A DNA stretch of 64,000 nucleotides from Halomonas sp. CH40 (GTDB taxonomy: Bacteria > Pseudomonadota > Gammaproteobacteria > Pseudomonadales > Halomonadaceae), in the NCBI GenBank assembly GCA_041875495.1, contig CP112982.1, forward strand, positions 1,736,001 through 1,800,000. The letters are read 5' to 3'. Shown piece by piece: positions 17,855 through 27,356 of the stretch. The notes under the pieces were generated by a model. The model made no database searches, had not been told where the DNA came from, and saw only the letters and a list, made by a program, of their open reading frames with translations. Positions within the stretch are counted from its first letter, which is position 1, and the number at the start of each line of letters is the position of its first letter. Both the position numbers and the translations under genes were made by a program.

Positions 17855-18748
17855 ATGTTTAATGCGCAGTACTTTCGAACTTATATCACTCTGGTAGAGA
17901 CAGGCAGTTTTACGCGTACGGCACAGCGTCTGGAGATGACCCAGCCTGGAGTGAGCCAGCATATACGCAAACTGGAAACCTACCTGGGCAAGGCATTGAT
18001 TGAGCGCCAGGGGCGACGAATCACCCTGACCGAGGCCGGTCGACGGGCCTATGACTATGCCCTGAAGCTGTTTGCTGAGCATGAGCAGTTTCGCCATGGG
18101 CTGGATGATGACTTGCTCGATAGCGGTGAATGCCGGATAGCCTCACCCGGAAGCGTGGGCTTGATGCTTTACCCCTATATCCTGGGCCAGCAGCAGATGC
18201 AGCCTAATCTGATTGTGAACTACAGCTTTGCCTTTAACCATGAGATCAGCGCGGATCTGCTCAGCGGCCGATATGATATCGGCATTGTAACCGAAGAGGT
18301 CAAGCACCCTGATCTGGTGTGTGAGATATGGCACCAGGAGCCGCTGTGCCTGGTGGTTCCCGCCGATTTCGCGGGCAATACCCTCAGCGACCTGATGGGG
18401 ATTGGCTTTATCAACTATTACGATGGCATCAACCATGCTAACGCCTTGTTGAAGGCCAACTATGCAGACGATTTTCGCTCGATGAGCCATTTCCGCTATC
18501 AGGGGTTTACCAATGAGGTCGCCATGGTACTGGATGCCGTGGCACGCGGGCTGGGGTTTACCGTGGTCTCACGGCTGGTGCTGGAAACCTCGCCCTGGCA
18601 ACGCCAGGTCAAGGAGCTGGCGCTGAGCCAGGGCGTGGATGAGGTGCTGTACTGTGTCTATCGGGCAGGCGCGCCTTTACCCAAACGCTATGAGAAGCTT
18701 CTGAATGGCTTTACAGAACAGCGTCTTATCGAGAAAACGCCCTCATAG
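17855..18748 (+). CDS. LysR-family transcriptional regulator
   Basis: A 297-residue regulator with an N-terminal winged helix-turn-helix (FRTYITLVETGSFTRTAQRLEM, then TQPGVSQHIRKLE) and a C-terminal effector-binding domain of two alpha/beta lobes. The ATG at 17855 fits the usual LysR start a few residues before the first helix. It is divergent from ppnN and convergent to gcvP, so its target is not obvious: divergent placement would suggest ppnN, while the neighbouring glycine cleavage genes are the other candidate. It does not look like GcvA closely enough for me to call it that. Confidence 0.88.
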   Translation: MFNAQYFRTYITLVETGSFTRTAQRLEMTQPGVSQHIRKLETYLGKALIERQGRRITLTEAGRRAYDYALKLFAEHEQFRHGLDDDLLDSGECRIASPGSVGLMLYPYILGQQQMQPNLIVNYSFAFNHEISADLLSGRYDIGIVTEEVKHPDLVCEIWHQEPLCLVVPADFAGNTLSDLMGIGFINYYDGINHANALLKANYADDFRSMSHFRYQGFTNEVAMVLDAVARGLGFTVVSRLVLETSPWQRQVKELALSQGVDEVLYCVYRAGAPLPKRYEKLLNGFTEQRLIEKTPS

Positions 18749-18809
18749 CCTGGCTGGGTAGCCTTGGCGTAGAGGGCGCAGTGAGTAGAGTACGGCTATT
18801 CAGGCTTTT

Positions 18810-21734
18810 TTAGGCCGGGTCGCGATACTCATCAATACTCGGGCAGGTACAGATCAGCTGGCGGTCGCCAAAGACGTTATCCACGCGGTTGACGGTAGGC
18901 CAGTATTTGGCGGCCTTGACGGCATCGGTGGGGAAGGCGCCGGTTTCACGGTCATAGGCGCGCTGCCAGTCGCTTGCCATGATATCGGCCATGGTGTGCG
19001 GCGCATTGACCAGGGGGTTATCTTCCAGTGTCCACTCGCCACGTTCCACCTTGGCAATTTCGTCCCGAATCGCAATCATCGCATCGCAGAAACGATCGAT
19101 TTCATACAGTGACTCAGACTCAGTAGGCTCAATCATCAGGGTGCCGGGCACCGGGAAGGACATGGTGGGCGCATGGAAGCCGTAATCCATCAGGCGCTTG
19201 GCGATATCTTCCTCACTGATCCCGGAAGCGGCCTTGAGCGGGCGGATATCAATGATGCACTCATGGGCCACGGTGCCGTTTTCACCGCGATACAGCACCG
19301 GGAAGCTGTTTTCCAGACGCTTGGCAATGTAGTTGGCATTGAGAATCGCAAGCTCGGTGGCCTCACGCAGCCCACGGGCGCCCATCATCTTGATGTAGGC
19401 CCAGGAGATCGGCAGGATGGAGGCGCTGCCAAACGCAGCCGCTGCAACGGCGCCGCTGTCATTGTCGATACCGTCAATCGGTGTGACCGAGTGGTTGGCC
19501 ACATAGGGTGCCAGGTGCGCCTTGACGCCAATTGGCCCCATGCCCGGGCCGCCGCCGCCATGCGGAATGCAGAAGGTCTTGTGCAGGTTGAGATGTGAGA
19601 CATCGCCGCCGAAATCACCGGGGCGGGTGATGCCTACCTGTGCGTTCATGTTGGCACCGTCCACATACACCTGGCCACCGTGACGGTGCACGACTTCACA
19701 CACTGCGCGGACGTGGGATTCAAATACACCGTGGGTGGATGGATAGGTGATCATCACCGCTGCAAGCCTGTCGCTGTGCTTTTCGGCCTTTTGGGTCAGG
19801 TCATCCAGGTCGATATTGCCATCCGTATCACATTCCACCACCACGACCTGCATGCCCAGCATGGCGGCAGACGCCGGGTTGGTGCCGTGGGCAGAACTGG
19901 GGATCAGGCACACATCACGGTGGGCTTCACCCTGAGCCGCCTGATAGCGGCGAATGGCCAGCAGGCCAGCGTATTCACCCTGGGCACCGGAGTTGGGCTG
20001 CATGGAGATATGATCGTAACCGGTGATTTCGACCAGAAATGACGCCAGTTCATCAATCATCTGATGATAGCCGGATACCTGTTCCCGTGGGGCAAAGGGG
20101 TGCAGGTTGGCAAAGGCCGGCCAGGAAACAGGAATCATCTCACTGGTGGCGTTGAGCTTCATGGTGCAGGAGCCCAGCGGGATCATGGCATGAGCCAGGG
20201 ACAGATCCTTGTTTTCCAGACGCTTCAGGTAGCGCAGCATCTCGGTCTCGCTGCGGTAGCGTTTGAAGGTCGGGTGGGTCAGAAAGTCGGTTTCCCGCTG
20301 GCAGTTGGCCGGTATGCCGGTAACTTCCTCTCTGATGACCTGGTCGTCCAGCACCGGAATGGACAGCTGATGTTCGTCGCCCAGAATGATATCGAACAGC
20401 ATGGCTACATCATGGGCGCTGGTGGTCTCGTCCAGGCTGATGCCCACATCGCCGTTGGCGAAATAGCGCAGGTTGACATCATGGGTCATGGCACGGCCGT
20501 GAATCTTGCCCTTGTCCACATCGGTCAGCCGCAGGGTATCAAACCAGCTGTCGTGGGCAAGAGTGATGCCCGCCTGCTGCAGGCCGAGGGCCAGAATCGT
20601 GGTCAGGCGCTGCACGCGGTTGGCAATGGTGCGTAAGCCTTCAGCGCCATGATAGGTGGCATAGAACCCGGCGATGTTGGCCAGCAGTGCCTGGGCAGTA
20701 CAGATATTGGAGGTAGCTTTTTCGCGGCGGATATGCTGCTCGCGGGTCTGCATGGCCATACGCAGCGCCGTCTTGCCATGGCTATCTCGGGAAACACCAA
20801 TGATGCGCCCTGGAATCGAGCGCTTGAGCTTGTCTGAGGTCGCAAAGAAAGCCGCATGCGGGCCGCCAAAGCCCATGGGAACCCCAAAGCGCTGTGAATT
20901 ACCCACCACGATATCGGCACCCAGAGCGCCAGGTTCCTTGAGCAGCACCAGGCTCAGAAGGTCAGTGGCGACACAGGTCATCACCTGCTTTTGCCGGGCG
21001 TTGGCCAGCAGTGGTGCCAGATCATTCACCTGGCCGCTTTCGCCGGGATACTGCAGCAGGGCGCCAAAAACCTCGTGATGCTCCAGCGCTTCAGCCGGGG
21101 CGACAATCAATTCAAAACCGAAGTACTGGGCGCGAGTCTTGAGGACATCCAGGGTCTGCGGAAATACGTCTTCAGCCACAAAGAAGGCATTGGATTTACT
21201 CTTCTTGTTGGCACGCTTGCAAAGCGCCATGGCTTCAGCAGCAGCGGTGGCTTCATCAAGCAGAGATGCGTTGGCTAGCTCCATGCCGGTGAGGTCCATG
21301 ATGACCTGCTGGAAATTGAGCAGGCCTTCCAGACGCCCCTGGGAAATTTCTGGCTGATAAGGCGTGTAGGCGGTATACCAGCCCGGATTTTCCAGCACGT
21401 TGCGTTGAATGACCGCTGGCATCTGAGTGCCGTAGTAACCCTGGCCGATAAAGTTTTTGGCCACGCGGTTCTGGCGCGCCAGCTGGGCCAGGTAATCCAG
21501 TGCTTCCGCTTCACTGCGAGGGTCGTCCAGATCCAGCTCACGTCCCAGACGGATATCATCAGGCACGGTTTGCTGAATGAGCACTTCCATGGAGGGCACG
21601 TCCAGCGTGTCCAGCATGCGCTGGGTATCAGCGGCGTCAGGTCCGTTATGACGTTTGATAAAGGCGTCGTGATTAGCCAGTTGGGCCAATCTGCGTGCCG
21701 CAAAAGGTCGCATTTCAGTAGATTGTGGTGACAT
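18810..21734 (-). CDS. gcvP: Glycine dehydrogenase (decarboxylating), P-protein GcvP
   Basis: A 974-residue single-chain P-protein, the usual length for the fused homodimeric form. It decarboxylates glycine with pyridoxal phosphate and passes the methylamine group to the lipoyl arm of GcvH. The PLP lysine is K719 in [20 protein letters not shown]-terminal features such as [20 protein letters not shown] and [17 protein letters not shown] are family marks. It follows gcvH by 94 bases on the minus strand. gcvT, normally in the same operon, lies at 24342 on the opposite strand beyond a symporter gene. Confidence 0.97.
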   Translation of the reverse strand: MSPQSTEMRPFAARRLAQLANHDAFIKRHNGPDAADTQRMLDTLDVPSMEVLIQQTVPDDIRLGRELDLDDPRSEAEALDYLAQLARQNRVAKNFIGQGYYGTQMPAVIQRNVLENPGWYTAYTPYQPEISQGRLEGLLNFQQVIMDLTGMELANASLLDEATAAAEAMALCKRANKKSKSNAFFVAEDVFPQTLDVLKTRAQYFGFELIVAPAEALEHHEVFGALLQYPGESGQVNDLAPLLANARQKQVMTCVATDLLSLVLLKEPGALGADIVVGNSQRFGVPMGFGGPHAAFFATSDKLKRSIPGRIIGVSRDSHGKTALRMAMQTREQHIRREKATSNICTAQALLANIAGFYATYHGAEGLRTIANRVQRLTTILALGLQQAGITLAHDSWFDTLRLTDVDKGKIHGRAMTHDVNLRYFANGDVGISLDETTSAHDVAMLFDIILGDEHQLSIPVLDDQVIREEVTGIPANCQRETDFLTHPTFKRYRSETEMLRYLKRLENKDLSLAHAMIPLGSCTMKLNATSEMIPVSWPAFANLHPFAPREQVSGYHQMIDELASFLVEITGYDHISMQPNSGAQGEYAGLLAIRRYQAAQGEAHRDVCLIPSSAHGTNPASAAMLGMQVVVVECDTDGNIDLDDLTQKAEKHSDRLAAVMITYPSTHGVFESHVRAVCEVVHRHGGQVYVDGANMNAQVGITRPGDFGGDVSHLNLHKTFCIPHGGGGPGMGPIGVKAHLAPYVANHSVTPIDGIDNDSGAVAAAAFGSASILPISWAYIKMMGARGLREATELAILNANYIAKRLENSFPVLYRGENGTVAHECIIDIRPLKAASGISEEDIAKRLMDYGFHAPTMSFPVPGTLMIEPTESESLYEIDRFCDAMIAIRDEIAKVERGEWTLEDNPLVNAPHTMADIMASDWQRAYDRETGAFPTDAVKAAKYWPTVNRVDNVFGDRQLICTCPSIDEYRDPA

Positions 21735-21828
21735 TGTGCGAGATCCAGACGTTTAAGAGGGCCAGACAGTGTTAACAGAACTGCCCGCCAAGGGTTGGCG
21801 GGCAGTGGAAAGCAACTTGGGCAGTGAC

Positions 21829-22215
21829 TCAGTCGTCAGCGTCAATCGATGCCTGATAAGCCTCGGCGTCCAGCAGGTCATCAATGCTGCCGTCTAGGCG
21901 GACTTTCATGATCCAGCCATCTTCATAGGGCGATTCGTTGACGGTTTCAGGCGAGTCTTCGAGCTCTTCGTTGACTTCAATCACTTCGCCATTCACGGGG
22001 GCGTAGAGGTCAGAGGCAGCCTTGACGGATTCAATCACGCCAAATTCTTCGCCTTTGCTCAGCGCATTGCCAACTTCAGGCAGCTCAACAAAGACAACAT
22101 CTCCTAGAGCTTCCTGAGCGTGGTCGGTAATGCCGATAGTGACGGTGCCGTCCTGGTTGTCCAGTACCCATTCGTGGCTTGGGGCGTAATGTAGGTTCGC
22201 GGGAACTTGGCTCAT
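21829..22215 (-). CDS. gcvH: Glycine cleavage system H protein GcvH
   Basis: A 128-residue lipoyl carrier that shuttles the aminomethyl group between GcvP, GcvT and the lipoamide dehydrogenase. The lipoylated lysine is K65 in [19 protein letters not shown]. Length and the N-terminal YAPSHEWV are typical. It is the first gene of gcvH-gcvP; a 15-base perfect hairpin lies 59-91 bases upstream in the probable leader. gcvT is elsewhere, so stoichiometry of the complex must be set by two promoters. Confidence 0.97.
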   Translation of the reverse strand: MSQVPANLHYAPSHEWVLDNQDGTVTIGITDHAQEALGDVVFVELPEVGNALSKGEEFGVIESVKAASDLYAPVNGEVIEVNEELEDSPETVNESPYEDGWIMKVRLDGSIDDLLDAEAYQASIDADD

Positions 22216-22273
22216 GATGTTTCCTGTATTGAACGTGAATCATAAACGGGTGCACAGGTTGAGCCTTGCCATC

Positions 22274-22306
22274 AGCCCATCAGGGCAATGTTTGCCCTGA
22301 TGGGCT
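22274..22306. promoter_or_regulatory. Perfect 15-bp hairpin upstream of gcvH
   Basis: AGCCCATCAGGGCAA (22274-22288) is the exact complement of 22292-22306 around a TGT loop. On the minus strand it lies 59-91 bases before the gcvH start, so it may be in the leader RNA. There is no T-tract on the gcvH side, so a simple terminator is unlikely; a protein- or RNA-level control element is possible. Confidence 0.5.
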
Positions 22307-22370
22307 TGCGTGACAGACTTCACTCGGCACCCCAGAGGTGGTGAGTATCTGCAATGGGCACATATTACCG

Positions 22371-22388
22371 TGTTTCCGAAAGGAAACA
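22371..22388. promoter_or_regulatory. 7-bp hairpin with GAAA tetraloop upstream of gcvH
   Basis: TGTTTCC-GAAA-GGAAACA is a perfect dyad, 156-173 bases before the gcvH start. The GNRA-type loop on the plus strand and the size suggest an RNA hairpin or an operator; which is unknown. Confidence 0.3.
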
Positions 22389-22782
22389 AATTTCTTGTTA
22401 GCCCTTTGCAGCACGGACGACATGTTTTAGTTTATAGCGCTGGTATTACTGGATCTGATCAGAAATATAGTCAGTTTTTCTGATAATGCCGTTAAAAATG
22501 CTATCCACTAACCATAAAAACACCATTTTGCGTTGGAAAGATGGCTTGAAAAAATCTGGCTCTCGACAATACTGCAGCGGGACATATTGCAATGCGCGAC
22601 GTTAGTCACTGTCATCGTGATCCATTTTGATGAGGGTGGTGACGTTAGCGTTGGAACGTCTCAGCTAAGTGTTGAAAAAGCCAGTGTGTGGCCATTGGCC
22701 ATCTTATAATACCAATAGTTGCATCAGCCGCTGAGTGAAGCGGACGTGCAGACCAACCGCAAAGGGTTCCAGGAGAAAAACA

Positions 22783-24192
22783 ATGGAAACATTGACCAAT
22801 ATTTTTGGGTCAATCAACGGGGTCGTATGGGGACCCTTGATGCTGATTTTACTATTAGGGGTAGGTCTTTACCTGCAGATTGGCCTGAAATTGATGCCGA
22901 TCAGAAAGCTGGGTGAGGGCTTCAAGCTGATGTGGCAGGGGCGCGATGCCAAACATACCCCTGATGGTAAAACCAAGACCGACGACGACGGCGAAATTTC
23001 GCCTTTCAATGCCTTGATGACGGCCCTGTCCGCTACTATTGGAACGGGTAATATTGCCGGTGTCGCCACGGCGATTGCCCTGGGTGGCCCAGGCGCCGTG
23101 TTCTGGATGTGGATTACCGCCCTGGTAGGCATGGCCACCAAGTTTGCTGAAGCCGTACTGGCGGTTCGCTATCGTGAGACGGACAGCACCGGTTTTCACG
23201 TGGGCGGGCCGATGTTCTACATCAAGAATGGCCTGGGGCGTAAATGGCTGTGGCTGGGCGGTGCTTTTGCTTTCTTCGGTGCCGTGGCCGCCTTTGGTAT
23301 CGGTAATACCGTTCAGTCCAACTCGGTCGCCGATGCAATGAATTCGACCTTCGGTATTCCTGCCTGGTTGACCGGTATTGTGATCATGGCGCTGTCAGGT
23401 GCGGTCATTCTGGGCGGTATCAAGCGCATCGGTAAAGTGGCCGGCAAGCTGGTGCCGATCATGGGGATTGCCTATGTGCTTTCGGGTATTCTGGTGTTAA
23501 TCATCAATGCAGGTGAAATTGGTGAAGCCTTCAGCATGATTTTCTACTATGCCTTCAACCCGCATGCTGCCATGGGTGGTTTTGCCGGTGCGGCGGTGAT
23601 GGCCGCCATTCGCTTTGGCGTGGCCCGTGGTATCTTCTCTAACGAAGCTGGCCTGGGTAGTGCCCCGATTGCGCATGCGTCCGCCAAGACCAAGAACCCC
23701 GTTCGTCAGGGTCTGATTGCCATGCTGGGCACCTTTATCGATACCATTATCGTGTGCACCATTACGGCACTGGTGATCCTGACCTCAACGGTCTGGGTGG
23801 ACGGTGAGGCCGGTGCTTCACTGACGGCCTTGTCATTTGATGCGGCCTTGCCGGGCTGGGGTAACCAGATCGTGTCGATTGCGCTGGCGGTATTTGCCTT
23901 TACGACCATTATTGGTTGGTCTTTCTACGGCGAAAAATGCTTCCAGTTCCTGTTTGGCACGCGTTCCATCATGCTCTATCGGGTATTGTTCGTGCTGGCG
24001 ATTCCGCTGGGCGCCATGGCAAACCTGGGCTTTATCTGGCTGATGGCAGATACCTTTAATGCGATGATGGCAATTCCCAACCTGATTGCTCTGGCGCTGC
24101 TGTCGCCGGTCGTGTTCAAGCTGACGCGTGACTATTTTGACGGCAAGGATATTCTGCCGGGTGAAGAACTGGATCACGACAAGAAGTCATAA
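22783..24192 (+). CDS. Sodium:alanine/glycine symporter, AGCS family
   Basis: A 469-residue inner-membrane symporter of the alanine/glycine:cation family (AlsT/DagA type), with about ten hydrophobic segments. Family signatures visible are GTGNIAGVATAIALGGPGAVFWMW, GGPMFYIKNGLG, and FSNEAGLGSAPIAHA. The ATG at 22783 follows CAGGAG and places the first membrane helix near residues 14-34; longer upstream starts add a charged stretch not seen in the family. Its position between gcvH and gcvT makes glycine a likely substrate, feeding the glycine cleavage system; alanine is the other option. A terminator follows. Confidence 0.92.
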   Translation: METLTNIFGSINGVVWGPLMLILLLGVGLYLQIGLKLMPIRKLGEGFKLMWQGRDAKHTPDGKTKTDDDGEISPFNALMTALSATIGTGNIAGVATAIALGGPGAVFWMWITALVGMATKFAEAVLAVRYRETDSTGFHVGGPMFYIKNGLGRKWLWLGGAFAFFGAVAAFGIGNTVQSNSVADAMNSTFGIPAWLTGIVIMALSGAVILGGIKRIGKVAGKLVPIMGIAYVLSGILVLIINAGEIGEAFSMIFYYAFNPHAAMGGFAGAAVMAAIRFGVARGIFSNEAGLGSAPIAHASAKTKNPVRQGLIAMLGTFIDTIIVCTITALVILTSTVWVDGEAGASLTALSFDAALPGWGNQIVSIALAVFAFTTIIGWSFYGEKCFQFLFGTRSIMLYRVLFVLAIPLGAMANLGFIWLMADTFNAMMAIPNLIALALLSPVVFKLTRDYFDGKDILPGEELDHDKKS

Positions 24193-24284
24193 GGTAAGGG
24201 TGAGTGTTTATGCGTGAACACTCACCTGAAGCTGAATGAACCTTGTGCGGCGCCGGAGCGCCGCAAGGTAAATAGGTAATAAAA

Positions 24285-24322
24285 GCCGGGAAGCCACCTT
24301 GAGTGTCTTCCCGGGTTTTTTT
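24285..24322 (+). terminator. Intrinsic terminator after the symporter gene
   Basis: CCGGGAAG (24286-24293) pairs with CTTCCCGG (24307-24314) and is followed by seven T (24316-24322). A second GC-rich hairpin (GCGGCG/CGCCGC with CCTT/AAGG, about 24241-24268) lies just before it. It separates the symporter from gcvT, whose start is 20 bases downstream. Confidence 0.85.
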
Positions 24323-24341
24323 AAGCCAGGAGGAAAATTGA

Positions 24342-25475
24342 ATGAACGAGCTGAAAAAGACCCCGCTGCATGATCTTCATCTGGAACTGGGTGCGAAAAT
24401 GGTGCCCTTTGCTGGCTACGACATGCCGGTACAGTATCCGTTGGGCGTCAAGAAAGAGCATGAGCATACCCGGGCAAAATGCGGTCTCTTCGATGTATCT
24501 CACATGGGGCAGATAACCGTTAGCGGTGAACAGACCGCGCTTGCGTTGGAGACCTTGATGCCGGTGGATATCCTTGGTTTGACGGAAGGAGCGCAACGCT
24601 ACGGTCTGTTTACCAGCATTGAAGGTGGCATCCTGGATGACCTGATGATCGTTAATGCAGGGGATCATTTTTATCTGGTGGTGAACGCAGCATGCAAGGA
24701 GCAGGATCTTGCTCATCTGAGGGTTAATCTTGGCGACCAGCAGGAGATTGTCTATCTAGAAGAGCGTGCCTTGCTGGCGCTACAAGGGCCGCAGGCGAAG
24801 GATGTGATGACGCGTCTTTGTCCGGATGCTTGTGCGCTGGTGTTCATGCAGCATCAACGTTTCACTCTGAAAGAAGGTGAAGGGCTGGCAGGCGAGGAAA
24901 TCTGGGTGAGCCGCAGTGGCTATACCGGTGAGGATGGCTTTGAAATCTCGGTAGCAGGGCATGCCGCAGAAGCCTTTGCAAGGCGCCTTCTGGCCGAACC
25001 GGAAGTGGAGGCCATTGGCCTGGGCGCGCGGGATTCACTGCGCCTTGAGGCGGGCCTGTGTCTTTATGGCCATGATATGGATACCCAGACAACGCCGGTT
25101 GAAGCAGGTCTGATCTGGGCTATCAGCAAGCCGCGCCGTTTTGGCGGTGATCGTGCTGCTGGTTTTCCAGGGGCTGATCTGGTGCTGCATCAGGTAGAAG
25201 CTCAAGACCATAAGCGCAAGCGGGTGGGCCTGGTGGCAGAAGGTAAAGCACCGGTGCGGGAAGGTGCCTTATTGGTTGATGCAGATGGCAAAGAGTTGGG
25301 CGTGGTAACCTCCGGCGGGTTTGGCCCCAGCGTCGGCAAGCCGATCGCCATGGGCTATGTGGAACGTGAGTGGGAAAGCCCGGGTTCCCAGGTATTTGCC
25401 CTGGTACGTGGCAAACACCTGCCGATGGTCGTGACCAAAATGCCGTTTATAACCCCCGGTTATTATCGCGGCTGA
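24342..25475 (+). CDS. gcvT: Aminomethyltransferase GcvT (T-protein)
   Basis: A 377-residue T-protein that transfers the methylene group from the GcvH lipoyl arm to tetrahydrofolate and releases ammonia. Family features: FAGYDMPVQYPLGVKKEHEHTR, FDVSHMGQ, the RSGYTGEDGFEI loop, GLGARDSLRLEAGLCLYGHD and a C-terminal barrel. An AGGAGG site is 8 bases before the ATG. It stands alone on the plus strand, behind a terminator, while gcvH and gcvP are on the minus strand 2 kb away, so its own promoter must lie within or near the terminator region or readthrough must supply transcripts. Confidence 0.96.
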   Translation: MNELKKTPLHDLHLELGAKMVPFAGYDMPVQYPLGVKKEHEHTRAKCGLFDVSHMGQITVSGEQTALALETLMPVDILGLTEGAQRYGLFTSIEGGILDDLMIVNAGDHFYLVVNAACKEQDLAHLRVNLGDQQEIVYLEERALLALQGPQAKDVMTRLCPDACALVFMQHQRFTLKEGEGLAGEEIWVSRSGYTGEDGFEISVAGHAAEAFARRLLAEPEVEAIGLGARDSLRLEAGLCLYGHDMDTQTTPVEAGLIWAISKPRRFGGDRAAGFPGADLVLHQVEAQDHKRKRVGLVAEGKAPVREGALLVDADGKELGVVTSGGFGPSVGKPIAMGYVEREWESPGSQVFALVRGKHLPMVVTKMPFITPGYYRG

Positions 25476-25489
25476 GGCACCGCTTACGC

Positions 25490-26422
25490 TTACTTCAGCA
25501 CCCGGCGAGGGTCGATGGGGTTGCCGCCCTGGCGCAGGTCAAACAGCAGGTCATGGCGCCCGTTACGGTTTAGCCCGACCTCACATAAGGCATCGCCACG
25601 GGCCACCTGGGTGCCTTCTTCGACCAGTAATTCCGAGCACAGGGCGTAGACGCTTTGCAGATTGTCCGGGTGGTGAACGATAACGACCTGACCAAGCTGG
25701 CGCATGCTGCCCGCAAAACGTACATCGCCTGGGGCAACAGCGGTTGCTTGGGCGCCTGCCTGGGTGGCCAGTAGCATGGGCTGCAGGGTGCCGCGGTCAT
25801 CTGGCCCGAAACGTCGCACAATCCGGTAGTCGTCCAATGGCCAGGGCCAGCGGCGTGCGGATGAGGGCAGGTTGCCAGTGGGCGGCGGTCGGCTGGCTGT
25901 TGTGTTCTCGGAGGTTGATTGAGGGCGATTGGCAGAGCCGGAAAGCGGCACATTGACCAGTTGACCAATTCGCAGTGCGGTGGGGGTGACGCCAGGGTTA
26001 GCGTTGATCAAGTCCTGGGTGCGGGCACCAAAATGGCGCGCGATACCAGCGAAGGTGTCACCTGCGCGAATCTGGTAGCGATAGGGGCCAGCCGAGGGCG
26101 CGCGTTCCTGTTGCAGGGGAATCAGCAGTTGTTGGCCAACTAATAGACGTTGGGGGTTAACATCAGGGTTAAAGCGCTGCAGCCGTTCTACCGGGATGTT
26201 GTAACGCCGGGCAATGTCTCCCAGGGTGTCGCCAGCCTGCACGGTTATCCATGGGCTACCTTCCGCCTGTGCTTGGGTGTCTTCACTCGGGCTGCCGTCA
26301 GGTGTACTGGCGCAGCCTGCTAATGTAGCCAGAAGGAAGCAGCAGATAAGGGCGCTGATCAGTCGTGGTGAGTGCGTTTGTCCAGCAGGGCGTCTTTTTC
26401 TTGCCACAGAGCATTGATCCAT
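25490..26422 (-). CDS. LysM/degenerate LytM (M23-like) lipoprotein, probable amidase activator
   Basis: A 310-residue lipoprotein of NlpD type. A hydrophobic signal ends in the lipobox LAGC (lipidated Cys 37). Two LysM domains follow (about 55-102 and 110-160: VQAGDTLGDIARRYNIP and IRAGDTFAGIARHFGA), which bind peptidoglycan. The C-terminal LytM domain (about 195-310) lacks the metal ligands of M23 peptidases: the usual HLH is HDLLF, as in EnvC/NlpD-type proteins that activate amidases. It starts inside the end of yihG (64-base overlap, AAGGAA 11 bases upstream); a GTG five codons in (26407) is an alternative. It is not beside pcm/rpoS, so I do not call it nlpD. Confidence 0.85.
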   Translation of the reverse strand: MDQCSVARKRRPAGQTHSPRLISALICCFLLATLAGCASTPDGSPSEDTQAQAEGSPWITVQAGDTLGDIARRYNIPVERLQRFNPDVNPQRLLVGQQLLIPLQQERAPSAGPYRYQIRAGDTFAGIARHFGARTQDLINANPGVTPTALRIGQLVNVPLSGSANRPQSTSENTTASRPPPTGNLPSSARRWPWPLDDYRIVRRFGPDDRGTLQPMLLATQAGAQATAVAPGDVRFAGSMRQLGQVVIVHHPDNLQSVYALCSELLVEEGTQVARGDALCEVGLNRNGRHDLLFDLRQGGNPIDPRRVLK

Positions 26423-27240
26423 TGATGAAAGCGTTCCTTATCCTGAGGTTGCGCATGATACTGAGTATCCAGCATCCATTTTGGCACGGCCAGCCGTCGA
26501 GCAGTCAGTGTGACTGGTTGTTCTATGCCACACAGAAACCCCCAGAAAGTCGGTGATGGGTTGGCATAGCTGATGGTGACATCAAGAATGCCGCTGAGCT
26601 GATCGCCCATCAGATTCAGCACTTGTGCGATACCGCCTGCCTTGGGGCGTAGCAAGTGCTGATACGGGCTTTGCTGACGTTCACGCTTTACCGGCGTGAA
26701 ACGGGTGCCCTCGGCATAAATCACAATGCTGATAGGGAAGTCTTTGGCTCGTTCACACATTTTCTGGGTGGCGCGTCGATCAATTTCAGCCAGCTTAGGA
26801 TTTTTGGCCAACTGCTGTCGACTGTAGCGGCGCATGACGGGATAATCCTGAGCCCAAAAAGCCAGACCGATCACGGGTATCCATAGCAGTGTTTTCTTGA
26901 TGAAGAAGCGTGGTATGGAAATTCGCCGATGAAGTGCCAGGAACAGCATGAAGATATCCGTCCAGCTACGATGGTTGGAAATGACTAACCACCACTGGTC
27001 GTCACTCAGGTCATCGGGAATCTCTACCGTTAGTGGCGTTTTCAGCCAACGCCTCATCCACCACAAATTAATATCAAGCCAATTCATCATAACAAAATTT
27101 AGGGCTTGCATGATCAGGTTGCGCAGCTTTTGAGTAGGTGCCAACAGCTTTAGCAACGACAAAACCAGCAGTGGAAGGCTCCACAATAAGCTGGGGATGG
27201 TGATCAACAAACAGCTGATCGCTCCTTTGATTACCGGCAT
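26359..27240 (-). CDS. yihG: Acyltransferase of the YihG/PlsC family
   Basis: A 293-residue inner-membrane acyltransferase. Motif I NHRSWTD (89-95, HX4D) and motif III EGTR (177-180) are intact, with hydrophobic segments near 8-33 and 115-130. Overall it tracks E. coli YihG closely (VMRRYSRQQL, LLRPKAGGIAQVLNLMG, INALWQEKDALL). YihG-type enzymes place acyl chains on lysophospholipids at the sn-2 position. The ATG at 27240 is chosen for the AGGGA 10 bases upstream; a start 13 codons earlier (27279) has no ribosome site. Its 3' end overlaps the start of the LytM lipoprotein gene. Confidence 0.88.
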   Translation of the reverse strand: MPVIKGAISCLLITIPSLLWSLPLLVLSLLKLLAPTQKLRNLIMQALNFVMMNWLDINLWWMRRWLKTPLTVEIPDDLSDDQWWLVISNHRSWTDIFMLFLALHRRISIPRFFIKKTLLWIPVIGLAFWAQDYPVMRRYSRQQLAKNPKLAEIDRRATQKMCERAKDFPISIVIYAEGTRFTPVKRERQQSPYQHLLRPKAGGIAQVLNLMGDQLSGILDVTISYANPSPTFWGFLCGIEQPVTLTARRLAVPKWMLDTQYHAQPQDKERFHQWINALWQEKDALLDKRTHHD

Positions 27241-27356
27241 ATGTCTTATTCCCTGATGTTTATTGCCGTTATCTGGCATGCAGTTAGGATACTTTTTGAA
27301 TGCTAATGGATATCGTATCCGGTTCCCAGCGATAGGGTGTTAATAAAGGCGACTTG

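Larger units (their letters stand above)
22216..22782. other. Intergenic region between gcvH and the symporter gene
   Basis: This 567-base gap separates two divergent genes and must hold both promoters. It contains two hairpins (described separately), an 8-base dyad ATCAGAAA/TTTCTGAT (22458-22465, 22477-22484), two copies of GACGTTAG (near 22598 and 22641), the repeat TGGCCATTGGCCA (about 22689-22701) and a perfect -10-like TATAAT at 22705-22710 facing the symporter but with a poor -35. I looked for a glycine riboswitch (paired aptamers with conserved G-rich cores) on both strands and did not recognise one. No open reading frame here looks real. Confidence 0.6.

Noticed and set aside
22598..22650. 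Two copies of GACGTTAG as a regulator site
   Set aside because: Eight-base repeats are expected by chance in a gap of this size, and nothing else supports them.
22216..22782. Glycine riboswitch upstream of gcvH or the symporter
   Set aside because: The conserved aptamer cores were not recognised on either strand; only simple hairpins were seen.
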